Shown one piece after another: positions 1-8,039 of a stretch of 8,235 nucleotides of DNA. The notes beneath the pieces are model-generated. The model did no database searches. It had not been told where the DNA came from and saw only the letters and a list, made by a program, of their open reading frames with translations. Where the stretch lies: contig URDM01000099.1 of the NCBI GenBank assembly GCA_900546575.1, positions 1-8,235 of the forward strand. Direction: 5' to 3'. The position numbers were made by a program, and so were the translations under genes. The DNA comes from an uncultured Prevotella sp. (GTDB lineage: Bacteria; Bacteroidota; Bacteroidia; Bacteroidales; Bacteroidaceae). Numbering within the stretch: the stretch's first letter is position 1; each line of letters starts with the position of its first letter.

Positions 1-11
1 TCAATAGAGTT

Positions 12-93
12 GCCCTTACAGGGCGTTAGATTCTATAAATCTTTTTACCCAGAGCGTTGCCCTGGGCTATGGAGGTCATTGGGCTTTCAGCCC
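12..93. repeat. Cluster of three short REP-like hairpins
   Basis: Three compact inverted repeats follow each other. The first is GCCCT-TAC-AGGGC (12-24). The second is CCCAGAGC-GTT-GCCCTGGG (48-66), with one mismatched pair (A53/C61). The third is GGGCT-TTC-AGCCC (81-93). Each has a 3-nt loop and a GC-rich stem in an otherwise AT-rich intergenic region. A weaker CTATC/GATAG pair lies at 114-118/127-131. Several hairpins in series with similar loops resemble the REP/BIME-type repeats scattered through Bacteroidetes genomes, which are often linked to REP-associated Y1 transposases. That assignment is from memory and inference; only one copy is visible here. An alternative is a terminator region for a gene left of the window, although no T-run directly follows any stem. 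Confidence 0.55.
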
Positions 94-141
94 GCTTTGT
101 TTGAGTTTTGATACTATCCTCCTACAGATAGCGATGTTTCT

Positions 142-149
142 TATTTTTG
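142..149 (+). promoter_or_regulatory. Predicted -7 promoter element of the hexosaminidase gene
   Basis: TATTTTTG matches the Bacteroidetes -7 consensus TAnnTTTG at every fixed position. Transcription would start near 156, giving a leader of roughly 24 bases before the ATG at 180. This supports the choice of that ATG over the in-frame TTG at 147, which lies inside the element. No TTTG-type -33 box is seen at the expected distance; the nearest TTTG (107-110) is about 10 bases too far upstream. Confidence 0.5.
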
Positions 150-179
150 ACTTTAGATTTCTCTTCCATATTTTTATTT

Positions 180-2066
180 ATGAAACGAGCACTGACTACT
201 CTACTGATAATCACGCTCTGCAGCTTGGCTCATGCCACGATACCTCCATTGCTGCCAATGCCGCAAAAGTCTACATTCACGGGCAAGTATGTCAAGGCTG
301 ATGTGCCCGTGAATGAAAAAATAGTGAGCCACATCGACGGAGCCATATTCCAGGATGAGGCTTATCACATACTCATAACATCGAAAGCCGTAACCATTGA
401 GGCGACAACACCGCGCGGACTCTATTGGGCACGCCAGACCATGGCGCAACTGACAACAGACAAGAAGGGCAAGCGGCTCTTGCCGTTGTGCGAAATCACC
501 GACTGGCCGGCGTTCCGCATACGTGGATATATGCACGACATCGGGCGCAGCTATATCCCCATGGACGAGCTGAAGGCTGAAATAGCCATGCTCAGCCGCT
601 TCAAGATTAACACTTTCCACTGGCATCTCACCGAGAATCAGGCGTGGCGACTGGAGAGCAAACTCTATCCGCAGCTCAACGCTCCTGCCAATATGGAGCG
701 CTCGAAGGGCAAGTTTTACACACTGGCTGAGGCTCGCGAACTCGTGGAATTCTGCCGTCAGCACCACGTATTGCTCATCCCTGAGATTGACATGCCGGGA
801 CATAGCGCTGCCTTTGAGCGCACCTTTGGCTTCGGCATGCAGACTCCTGAGGGCACACGTATAATGAAGGACATTATAGCTGAGGCTTGCGACGCCCTCG
901 ATGTGCCCTATCTGCATATCGGAACAGACGAAGTGCAGTTCACCAATCCTCAGTTTGTGCCCGAAATGGTGGCGTTTGTCCGCTCAAAGGGCAAGAAGGT
1001 GATTTCGTGGAATCCCGGTTGGAACTACAAGAAGGGCGAGATTGACATGACACAGTTGTGGAGCTATCGTGGCAAGGCGCAGCCCGGCATTCCTGCCATC
1101 GACTGCCGTTTTCACTATGCCAACCACTTCGACAACTATGCCGACCTCGTTGCGCTCTTCAACAGTCGCATCTACAACCAGCCGATGGGCAGCGACGACC
1201 TTGCTGGCTGCATCATAGCATTCTGGAACGACCGCTATATTGACAACACCCGACAGCTGCTCGACGAGAACAACTTCTATCCTTACATGCTCACACTGGC
1301 TGAGCGTGCATGGCGAGGTGGCGGCCGTGGCTATTTCGACGGAAAGACTACGCTGTTGTGGGACGACGAACCAGAGCAGAAGGCTGAGTTTGCCGAGTTT
1401 GAGAACCGTATGCTGTGGCACAAGCAGCACACGTTGAAGGGACAGCCGTTTGCCTACGAGCGTCAGGCTGACGTAGAATGGCGCATCACCGATGCGTTCC
1501 CTAACGACGGCAATCTGCAGATGAGTTTCCCGCCCGAAGAGCATCTTGCAGCTGTTGGCACGCCTGCAACAGATGTCAAATCTTATGAGTACAACGGAAA
1601 GACGTACAACTCGCGCACCATCACAGGCAACGGAATCTATCTGCGTCATGTATGGGGAACGCTCGTGCCGGAATTCTACAAAGACCCTAAGGAGAACAGT
1701 ACGGCATACGCCACACGCTGGATTTACTCGAAGAAAGCGTGTACGGCGCATCTGTATCTGGAAACTTACAACTACAGCCGTTCGGAAAGCGACCTGCCGC
1801 CACGTGCCGGAACGTGGGACTATAAGGGCAGCCGTGCATGGATAAACGGCAATGAGATAATGCCACCCGTGTGGACAAACACCCACACCGAACGCACCAA
1901 CGAACTGCCGTTGCGCAACGAGAACTGCGTGTCGCGTCCGCCCGTCGACATCCGATTGAACAAGGGTTGGAACAAGCTGGTGCTGAAGTTGCCCGTAGGC
2001 AAGTTTCAGGCTAAAGAGACTCGACTCGTAAAGTGGATGTTTTCAGCCACGGTTGTCATGCCGTAA
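180..2066 (+). CDS. Secreted beta-N-acetylhexosaminidase, glycoside hydrolase family 20
   Basis: This 628-residue protein should remove terminal beta-linked GlcNAc or GalNAc from glycans by the substrate-assisted mechanism of GH20. Residues 1-19 form a signal peptide ending in AHA; there is no lipobox, so a periplasmic or secreted enzyme is expected. A GH20b-type N-terminal domain spans about 22-110. The catalytic barrel spans about 112-380 and shows FHWHLTENQAWR (146-157), PEIDMPGH (201-208) and HIGTDE (246-251). D250 and E251 are the expected catalytic pair; the usual GGDE is GTDE here. W349 lies in a conserved-looking FWND motif. Residues about 430-628 look like a beta-sandwich accessory domain, possibly carbohydrate-binding. 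The ATG at 180 was chosen because it begins the signal peptide and follows the predicted promoter. The gene stands alone on its strand and converges on the flippase gene. GH20 membership is secure; the natural substrate is not visible. Confidence 0.93.
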   Translation: MKRALTTLLIITLCSLAHATIPPLLPMPQKSTFTGKYVKADVPVNEKIVSHIDGAIFQDEAYHILITSKAVTIEATTPRGLYWARQTMAQLTTDKKGKRLLPLCEITDWPAFRIRGYMHDIGRSYIPMDELKAEIAMLSRFKINTFHWHLTENQAWRLESKLYPQLNAPANMERSKGKFYTLAEARELVEFCRQHHVLLIPEIDMPGHSAAFERTFGFGMQTPEGTRIMKDIIAEACDALDVPYLHIGTDEVQFTNPQFVPEMVAFVRSKGKKVISWNPGWNYKKGEIDMTQLWSYRGKAQPGIPAIDCRFHYANHFDNYADLVALFNSRIYNQPMGSDDLAGCIIAFWNDRYIDNTRQLLDENNFYPYMLTLAERAWRGGGRGYFDGKTTLLWDDEPEQKAEFAEFENRMLWHKQHTLKGQPFAYERQADVEWRITDAFPNDGNLQMSFPPEEHLAAVGTPATDVKSYEYNGKTYNSRTITGNGIYLRHVWGTLVPEFYKDPKENSTAYATRWIYSKKACTAHLYLETYNYSRSESDLPPRAGTWDYKGSRAWINGNEIMPPVWTNTHTERTNELPLRNENCVSRPPVDIRLNKGWNKLVLKLPVGKFQAKETRLVKWMFSATVVMP

Positions 2067-2074
2067 TGATAATG

Positions 2075-3529
2075 TCAACGTTTTAATTTACCAACGTTTT
2101 CGCGTATAGAACTTATCGACAGAAATGCGTCGATAACGAAAACCATCACTCCAAGTAGGCAATACCATAAGGTGTTGCCTACGTTTGTTATGGCATACAT
2201 GCAAAGTCCGCAAACCATGTGCGGTATGGTGGTCTTGATGATGGTGCCCGACATCCGGTAGCCGTACCTCATACGGCACACTGCCCATGCGAAAAACATC
2301 TCGACAAAGTAGGCTGCCGTGATGCCGATACCCATTCCCTTTAGACCGAGCGTCTCAAATCCCAGCACTACAAACGATACGAGCAGCACTCCGCTGAATA
2401 CTTCCACCACAATAAACGTCTTTGAGTCGCCACGCGACAAAGCCACATATTCAATAGGCAGATACACTCCGCGACAGTACATCGAAAGCGCTGCAACTTG
2501 CAGCATGGGCAGAGCTGCGGTGAACTTTCCGCTATACAGCAACGGCAAAAGCACGGGCATGCACATGATGAAGAGCACAGCGAGGGGCGATACGATAGCC
2601 ATGGTAGCACCAATCTGGCGGTTTACGGCATCGTTGAGTTCGTTGCCGTTGCAGCTTATGCCCGAAAGACGAGGAAAATAGTCGGTGTCCATAGCCGTAA
2701 ACACAATGCCAGCGTATGTGAACACCATAGCATACACAGCATTGTAGAGTCCTACGGTGGCTATGTCGGCGGCGTTGCTCAGATAGGCTCTTATCGCCAT
2801 CTCGACGCCACTGCCCATAATGCCCGACACCACAAAGGCAATGCCAAGACCGAGGAAAGCCCTGCCTTCGTGCACACATGCCCTGCTTATGGCGAAACTG
2901 AGCGGATAGCGGCGTAGCGAATAGGCTGTTACGGTAAGTGCCTGCACTACAGCCATAAGCACAAGCGACGCCACTATGCCATCGCAACCGTATATCCAGT
3001 ATATCGGTACCGACACAGCCAGTACGCCCACAGCACCGCATACGGATACGATGGCAAGCTGGCGCAGCAGTCGGGTGGCTTTAAGTATAGCCGTTTCGCC
3101 CAATGCAATGATGGTAAGGGCAACTACCGGAGCAAGACAGATGAATTGTATGGTGTAGTTGTAGGTAGCAAATGTCCACCTGCTGAGCAATGGCGACAGG
3201 CATGCGAACGCCATCATGCCCAATAGCGACGTAATGCACGTCCAGTGTCTGAGCACGTGTATCTTGTGATGAAGCAAACCGGTATCGCCCGTCTCGAAAG
3301 CCTGCGACAGCTCCTTTACAGCACTGGCATGAATGCCGAGGTTGGATGTGTTGACAATGAAATTGATTGTCGACGTATATAATGCGACAATGCCCATACC
3401 CAACGGACCAAGCAATACGGCAACAAGTTTGTTGCGAATCAGTCCGATAAGTATGTTGAGCATCTGCACGCCACCAAAAAGGCTCGTGTATTTCAATATG
3501 TGCGAATAGCTGCCGTTATTGTTCTTCAT
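2075..3529 (-). CDS. Polysaccharide/O-antigen flippase (Wzx-like, MOP superfamily)
   Basis: The product is 484 residues of very hydrophobic sequence with about 14 predicted membrane segments (roughly 15-35, 41-62, 96-115, 127-147, 158-180, 184-203, 224-245, 258-281, 308-332, 340-360, 371-392, 397-418, 430-449 and 453-471). This fits the usual 12-14 segments and 420-500 residues of polysaccharide-biosynthesis translocases. The N-terminal stretch around LLGPLGMGIVALYTS (39-53) followed by NLGIHASAVKEL (63-74) resembles Wzx/WzxE-type O-antigen translocases. Such proteins flip undecaprenyl-diphosphate-linked oligosaccharides across the inner membrane. The ATG at 3529 is preferred over a TTG three codons upstream. 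No glycosyltransferase, polymerase or other surface-polysaccharide gene lies beside it, so it is an orphan here and its substrate is unknown. A MATE-like exporter of another lipid-linked or amphipathic substrate is the main alternative. Confidence 0.82.
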   Translation of the reverse strand: MKNNNGSYSHILKYTSLFGGVQMLNILIGLIRNKLVAVLLGPLGMGIVALYTSTINFIVNTSNLGIHASAVKELSQAFETGDTGLLHHKIHVLRHWTCITSLLGMMAFACLSPLLSRWTFATYNYTIQFICLAPVVALTIIALGETAILKATRLLRQLAIVSVCGAVGVLAVSVPIYWIYGCDGIVASLVLMAVVQALTVTAYSLRRYPLSFAISRACVHEGRAFLGLGIAFVVSGIMGSGVEMAIRAYLSNAADIATVGLYNAVYAMVFTYAGIVFTAMDTDYFPRLSGISCNGNELNDAVNRQIGATMAIVSPLAVLFIMCMPVLLPLLYSGKFTAALPMLQVAALSMYCRGVYLPIEYVALSRGDSKTFIVVEVFSGVLLVSFVVLGFETLGLKGMGIGITAAYFVEMFFAWAVCRMRYGYRMSGTIIKTTIPHMVCGLCMYAITNVGNTLWYCLLGVMVFVIDAFLSISSIRENVGKLKR

Positions 3530-3547
3530 TATATTCAATAACGATGT

Positions 3548-3555
3548 AAAAGTTA
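3548..3555 (-). promoter_or_regulatory. Candidate -7 element of the flippase gene
   Basis: Read on the minus strand this is TAACTTTT, a 7-of-8 match to TAnnTTTG. It would place the transcript start near 3542 and give a leader of only about 13 bases before the ATG at 3529. No TTTG is found at the expected -33 distance; the nearest on this strand (3589-3586) is about 10 bases too far. It is weak evidence in AT-rich DNA. Confidence 0.3.
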
Positions 3556-3582
3556 AAATATTATCTGTGCATTAACATCTAA

Positions 3583-3600
3583 TTGCAAATTAATTTGTAA
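3583..3600. promoter_or_regulatory. Near-perfect palindrome, candidate operator between divergent genes
   Basis: TTGCAAATTAATTTGTAA is an inverted repeat in which only the G3585/T3598 pair fails. Its core CAAATTAATTTG (3586-3597) is a perfect 12-bp palindrome. It lies between the divergent flippase and SusC genes and overlaps the predicted -7 region of the SusC operon, which is where a dimeric repressor or activator would bind. Chance symmetry in AT-rich DNA is the alternative. Confidence 0.35.
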
Positions 3601-3605
3601 CTTAG
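3598..3605 (+). promoter_or_regulatory. Candidate -7 element of the susC-susD-like operon
   Basis: TAACTTAG matches TAnnTTTG except at one position. It sits in TTTGTAACTTAGCACC, a setting that resembles Bacteroidetes promoters. The transcript would start near 3611, leaving an A-rich leader of about 29 bases with no Shine-Dalgarno sequence. No TTTG is seen at the expected -33 distance, which would fit dependence on an activator or on an ECF sigma factor, but this is inference. Confidence 0.4.
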
Positions 3606-3639
3606 CACCATTATAATAAACTTAAAACGCCAAAAACCT

Positions 3640-6336
3640 ATGATTGGACAACAGCTGAAACTATATCCCTACGTTTTAGCAGCGGCAGGACTGTCGCTGT
3701 TTGTCACAACTCCGATAGCAGCACAGGTGCAGGAACTGCGTGTGCAGCGCGATACAATCCCAACTTATCTGAAGGTCCAGAACAAAGGTATCATAAACAA
3801 TGCTCTCGATGTGTTGAACGGCAATGCTGCCGGTGTCAATGTCACGTCCAACGGCATGGACCGCATGGCTCAGCTGTCGTCAGTAAGAGTGCGTGGTACC
3901 ACATCTATTGTTGGAGGCAACGACCCGCTTGTCATCATCGACGGCGTGACGAGCGACATTGCCACACTGGCCACTATCTATCCTGCCGACATTGAGAGTT
4001 TCTCGGTGCTGAAGAATGCTTCCGAGACTGCTCTGTATGGTTCGCGTGGCGCTTCGGGCGTGATAGAGGTGAAGACCAAGAAGGGTACGGGCAAGGGATT
4101 CCAGATTTCGTATGAGACTAATATAGGTATTGAGTCGATGTCGAAGAAACTCAATATGCTGTCGGCTGACGAATATCTCGCCACTGCCAAACGGCTCGAT
4201 GTGCATGCCAATAATGGCGGATTCAACAACAACTTCTATGATGTCATCACCCGAACAGGATTTGTGCAGAACCATTATCTGGCGTTCAGCGGCGGTTCGG
4301 AGCAGTCCAACTATCGTGCTTCGTTTGGATATATCGACCACAATACCATCATCAAGGATAAGGACTACAACAATTTCGTGGCAAAGATTGACGTCACGCA
4401 ACATGCCTTCGACAATCGTCTGATGGGTGACTTCGGTGTGTTCGGTTCTACATACAAGAACAATGACATATTCGACCCGCAGATGCTTTTCTATTCAGCA
4501 GCATGCCAGAACCCTACATATCCTGCCGGACGCGATGCCAATGGCAATTGGACCAAGAATGGTTCGGCTTATCGCATCAATCCTCCCGGTGCCGTTCTTG
4601 CCGAACGAAGCGACCAGAAGGAGATGTACTTCAATACGCACATGCGCCTGATGTACAATCTTGCACCATCGCTCAAGCTATCGGCATTCGGCAGCTACTC
4701 CTATTCGTCTGACGAGAACTCCGAGTTTTGCCCTACATGGGTGTGGGCGCAGGGTAATGCCTATCGTGGTGAGTTCAAGAAGCAGGAGTATCTTGGCAAC
4801 GTATCGCTCGACTATGCGCATACGTGGGGAGCACACGCTCTCTCAGCCGGATTGTCTGCTGAGTATCACTATCAGGAACGTACGGCATTCTGGAGTCGTG
4901 CCAAAGGTATAACAACCAATGATTTCGGCTACGACAATATTGGTGCTACGTCGTCGCGTCCTTATGGTGCTACGGGTAGCACATACGAGGACCAGTCGTT
5001 GGCATCTGTTATGGCCAACGCTTCATATACATTATATAATAAGTATAAGCTGACGCTTACCATGCGTGGCGACGGTTCGTCAATGGTGGGCGACAACCAT
5101 ACTTGGGGATTCTTCCCTTCGGTATCGGCAGAATGGGATGTCAAGAAGGAAGGCTTCTTGCGTGATTTTAATGGTATCAACACATTGAAGCTGCGAGCCG
5201 GTTACGGACGTTCGGGCAATCTCGGTGGAATCTCTGCCTACACCACAATGAACAATGTGCAGCAGACGGGCATCGTTCCCGTGAATAATACGCCAACGGT
5301 GACGCTCGGCACAATACGCAACAACAACCCCGACCTGATGTGGGAGACAAAGTCGACATTCAATATCGGTGGAGAGATAGGATTGTGGCATAACCGACTG
5401 ATGCTTACTGCTGAGTATTACTACTCTAAGACTTCCGACATGCTCTATTCGTACGACGTGCCAGTGCCGCCGTTCGCTTATGACAAGTTGTTGGCAAATA
5501 TAGGTTCGATGTCCAATCAGGGTCTTGAAATCGGTTTTTCTATAGCACCGGTTCAGACTAAGGACGTTGACCTGAACATAAGTATGAACCTCTCGTTGCA
5601 GAAGAACAAGCTGCTGTCGCTTTCGGGCAACTATAATGGTATGAACATGTCGGCTGCCAAGATCACTGCTATAGGCTCTATAGACGGAGCCGGTCAGAAC
5701 GGTGGCGACAACAATCATGTACTCTATCAGATTGTGGGCCAACCATTGGGTGTGTTCTATCTGCCACACTGCACAGGACTTTACAAGGACGAGCAAGGCA
5801 CTATGAAGTATAAGATTGAAGACCTCGACAACAACGGAACAATTGACTTCGGCGATGGTGGCGACCGACGCATTTGCGGACAGGCTACACCTAAGGCTAC
5901 GCTGGGTTCGAACATCTCGCTGCGCTATAAGGACTTCTATATGTCGCTGCAAATGAACGGAGCCTTCGGACACAAAATATTTAATGGTACGGCTCTGGCA
6001 TACAACAATATGTCGTCGTTCCCTATATACAACGTGCTGAAGGGTGCGCCCGAACGTAACATTGTCGACCAGAATGTGTCGGATTATTGGCTGGAACGTG
6101 GCGACTATCTCAACTTCGAGTATCTCACCATAGGCTACAACGTTCCGCTGAAGAGTCGCGTTATTCGCTCGCTGCGTGTATCGTGCAGCGTCAACAATCT
6201 TGCAACTATCACTTCCTACAGCGGACTCACACCAATGATCAACTCCTATGTTGTCAACTCGTCAATGGGTATTGACGACAAACGTTGTTATCCTACATAT
6301 CGTACGTATTCTGTAGGTGTTAGCGTGCAGTTCTAA
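3640..6336 (+). CDS. SusC/RagA-family TonB-dependent outer membrane receptor, short N-terminus
   Basis: This 898-residue protein should form the outer-membrane barrel that imports a glycan or peptide captured by its SusD partner, driven by TonB. A signal peptide covers about residues 1-28 (TPIAA, then Q29). A plug domain follows at about 50-150, with SSVRVRGTTSI (80-90), DPLVIIDGV (95-103) and LYGSRGASGVIEVKTKKG (132-149), the SusC/RagA signature region. The barrel carries family landmarks: WGFFPSVSAEW (489-499), LKLRAGYGRSGN (516-527) and the acidic loop DLDNNGTIDFGD (728-739). It ends in SVGVSVQF with the terminal Phe usual in barrel proteins. Typical SusC proteins are about 1000 residues. 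This one lacks the roughly 80-90-residue carboxypeptidase-regulatory-like domain and the EVVVVGYG-type sequence that usually opens the plug. The reading frame is intact, so this is a domain variant and not a damaged gene. The SusD-like gene follows after 22 bases. The imported ligand cannot be read from sequence. Confidence 0.93.
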   Translation: MIGQQLKLYPYVLAAAGLSLFVTTPIAAQVQELRVQRDTIPTYLKVQNKGIINNALDVLNGNAAGVNVTSNGMDRMAQLSSVRVRGTTSIVGGNDPLVIIDGVTSDIATLATIYPADIESFSVLKNASETALYGSRGASGVIEVKTKKGTGKGFQISYETNIGIESMSKKLNMLSADEYLATAKRLDVHANNGGFNNNFYDVITRTGFVQNHYLAFSGGSEQSNYRASFGYIDHNTIIKDKDYNNFVAKIDVTQHAFDNRLMGDFGVFGSTYKNNDIFDPQMLFYSAACQNPTYPAGRDANGNWTKNGSAYRINPPGAVLAERSDQKEMYFNTHMRLMYNLAPSLKLSAFGSYSYSSDENSEFCPTWVWAQGNAYRGEFKKQEYLGNVSLDYAHTWGAHALSAGLSAEYHYQERTAFWSRAKGITTNDFGYDNIGATSSRPYGATGSTYEDQSLASVMANASYTLYNKYKLTLTMRGDGSSMVGDNHTWGFFPSVSAEWDVKKEGFLRDFNGINTLKLRAGYGRSGNLGGISAYTTMNNVQQTGIVPVNNTPTVTLGTIRNNNPDLMWETKSTFNIGGEIGLWHNRLMLTAEYYYSKTSDMLYSYDVPVPPFAYDKLLANIGSMSNQGLEIGFSIAPVQTKDVDLNISMNLSLQKNKLLSLSGNYNGMNMSAAKITAIGSIDGAGQNGGDNNHVLYQIVGQPLGVFYLPHCTGLYKDEQGTMKYKIEDLDNNGTIDFGDGGDRRICGQATPKATLGSNISLRYKDFYMSLQMNGAFGHKIFNGTALAYNNMSSFPIYNVLKGAPERNIVDQNVSDYWLERGDYLNFEYLTIGYNVPLKSRVIRSLRVSCSVNNLATITSYSGLTPMINSYVVNSSMGIDDKRCYPTYRTYSVGVSVQF

Positions 6337-6358
6337 ACTTATAAAAGTATTCAAGATT

Positions 6359-7975
6359 ATGAACAAGAAAATATTCGCATTGCCTTTGCTCGCCATCTCG
6401 CTTTCGTTTACGAGTTGTCTCGATGAGACTCCAAAGGATCAGATACCCGAGTCGGAGATTTACGATTCTGCAAACAGTCTGTATGTCAATGCAGTCGCCT
6501 CGCTCTACAATTATATCGGTGCGCACGACGAAGGCGAAGGGTTGCAGGGCACATGTCGAGGTATATACGACTACAATACACTAACTACTGATGAGGCTAT
6601 CATCCCCATTCGTGGTGGCAACTGGTATGACGGTGGTCTGTGGAAGAACATGTACGACCATACATGGACAGCTACTGACACCGACCTGTATAACGTGTGG
6701 AAATATCTCTACAAGGTTATAGTACTTTCAACGAAGTCGCTTGAGACTATCGACCAGCATAAATCTCTGCTCAACGACCAGCAACGTGACGAGTATAAGG
6801 CTGAGGTACGTGCCGTTCGTGCCATGTTCTATTATTATGCCATGGATATGTTCGGACGCATTCCGGTTCTGGAGTCGTCAACACAGAAGACGGCCGATAT
6901 ACGGCAGAGCAATCGCAGCGATGTATTCAAGTATATCGTGAACGAACTGCAGACTGTTGCACCGCTCTTGCCAAATGAGCACAGCAATTTGCAGGGCAAC
7001 TATTACGGCAGGGTAACACGCCCCGTGGCTTGGTTTCTGCTTGCCAAACTTGCACTCAACGCAGAGGTCTATACCGACGACAATTGGACTGATTCGTACC
7101 GTCCTGATGGTAAGACAATAATGTTCGATGTTGATGGCACGCAGAAGAACGCTTGGCTCACATGCATTCATTATTGCAACCTGATTGCTTCAGCCGGATA
7201 TTCACTCGAAAGCGACTATACCAAGAATTTTGCCGTGCATAATGAGAATTCTAATGAGAATATCTTCACCATTCCGTTGGATAAGATGCTTTATCTTAAT
7301 GAATTTCATTATCTCTTCCGTTCGCGCCACTACGCTCATGGTGGGGCTTATGGTGGAGCATCGGAGAATGGTACTTGCGCCACTCTTCATACTATGGCGG
7401 TATATGGTTACAACACTCCGTCGCCCGACACTCGTCTTGACATGAACTTCTATACTGGCAAGGTTGAGGTTGACGGCAGCAACGTAACGATCGACGATGG
7501 CACACCGCTCGAATACAAACCACTTGCCGTCGAACGGAATCTCACGTCAAGTCAGTATATCGAGACTGCTGGTGCACGTATGAAGAAGTATGAGGTAGAC
7601 CGCACGGCATATTCCGATGGTCGTATGCCCGACAACGATATCGTGCTCTATCGCTATGCCGACGTAATGCTCATGAAGGCTGAAGCCAAAGTGAGGAATG
7701 GAGAATCGGGCTATGAAGAGTTGAATGCAGTGCGTAATCGTGTTGGAATGCCTTCGCTTCCTGCCACACTTGACAACATACTCAATGAGCGTTTGTTGGA
7801 ACTTGTATGGGAAGGTTGGCGCCGTCAGGACATGATACGCTTCGGCACCTACAACAAACAGTATGACATACACATTCCATCCGAAGCCGACAAGAAGGGC
7901 TACACAACAGTGTTCCCTATTCCTGGCAAGGCTCGTGAGTTGAATCCTAATCTCGAACAGAATCCGGGTTATTGA
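6359..7975 (+). CDS. SusD/RagB-family surface glycan-binding lipoprotein
   Basis: The 538-residue product should be the outer-leaflet lipoprotein that binds substrate and caps the SusC-like barrel encoded just upstream. The signal peptide ends in SFTSC with lipidated C20. The following LDETPKD is acidic near the cysteine, consistent with Bacteroidetes surface-export signals. The N-terminal SusD-like region, with helical TPR-type segments, spans about 21-240 and includes RAVRAMFYYYAMDMFGRIPV (151-170), where SusD proteins usually show an R-x-FYY-L-x-x-x-x-G-x-x-P pattern. The C-terminal RagB/SusD domain, about 290-538, has LYRYADVMLMKAEA (430-443), NAVRNRVGMP (456-465), ERLLELVWEGWRRQDMIRFG (477-496) and the closing VFPIPGKARELNPNLEQNPG (518-537), with only Y538 after it. 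The length is normal. The ATG at 6359 was chosen because it begins the lipoprotein signal; an in-frame GTG at 6317 would overlap the SusC gene and spoil it. Co-transcription is inferred from the 22-base spacing. No SusE/F-like or enzyme gene follows in the window. Confidence 0.95.
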   Translation: MNKKIFALPLLAISLSFTSCLDETPKDQIPESEIYDSANSLYVNAVASLYNYIGAHDEGEGLQGTCRGIYDYNTLTTDEAIIPIRGGNWYDGGLWKNMYDHTWTATDTDLYNVWKYLYKVIVLSTKSLETIDQHKSLLNDQQRDEYKAEVRAVRAMFYYYAMDMFGRIPVLESSTQKTADIRQSNRSDVFKYIVNELQTVAPLLPNEHSNLQGNYYGRVTRPVAWFLLAKLALNAEVYTDDNWTDSYRPDGKTIMFDVDGTQKNAWLTCIHYCNLIASAGYSLESDYTKNFAVHNENSNENIFTIPLDKMLYLNEFHYLFRSRHYAHGGAYGGASENGTCATLHTMAVYGYNTPSPDTRLDMNFYTGKVEVDGSNVTIDDGTPLEYKPLAVERNLTSSQYIETAGARMKKYEVDRTAYSDGRMPDNDIVLYRYADVMLMKAEAKVRNGESGYEELNAVRNRVGMPSLPATLDNILNERLLELVWEGWRRQDMIRFGTYNKQYDIHIPSEADKKGYTTVFPIPGKARELNPNLEQNPGY

Positions 7976-8039
7976 TTCGTTGCCTTATTTTAACGATTGA
8001 AAACAAATAATGTAGAAATACGAAAATGTAATCAAAAAA

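Noticed and set aside
147..179. TTG start giving an 11-residue extension of the hexosaminidase
   Set aside because: The codon lies inside the predicted -7 element, and the extension would bury the clear signal peptide beginning at 180.
201..917. Minus-strand open frame of 238 codons
   Set aside because: It lies entirely opposite the GH20 gene, shows no recognisable domain, and arises from the codon bias of the sense gene.
984..1886. Minus-strand open frame of 300 codons
   Set aside because: It is antisense to the well-supported GH20 gene, has no signal peptide or known motif, and its composition is that of a shadow frame.
2076..2100. Direct repeat CAACGTTTT (2076-2084 and 2092-2100)
   Set aside because: Both copies lie within the last codons of the flippase gene and are explained by its coding sequence; two 9-base copies are weak evidence of an element.
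5080..5973. Minus-strand open frame of 297 codons
   Set aside because: It is antisense to the SusC barrel region, whose family motifs are clear; the frame shows no protein family features.
6317..6358. GTG start giving a 14-residue extension of the SusD-like protein that overlaps the SusC gene
   Set aside because: The extension precedes a complete lipoprotein signal peptide starting at the ATG at 6359 and would displace it from the N-terminus.
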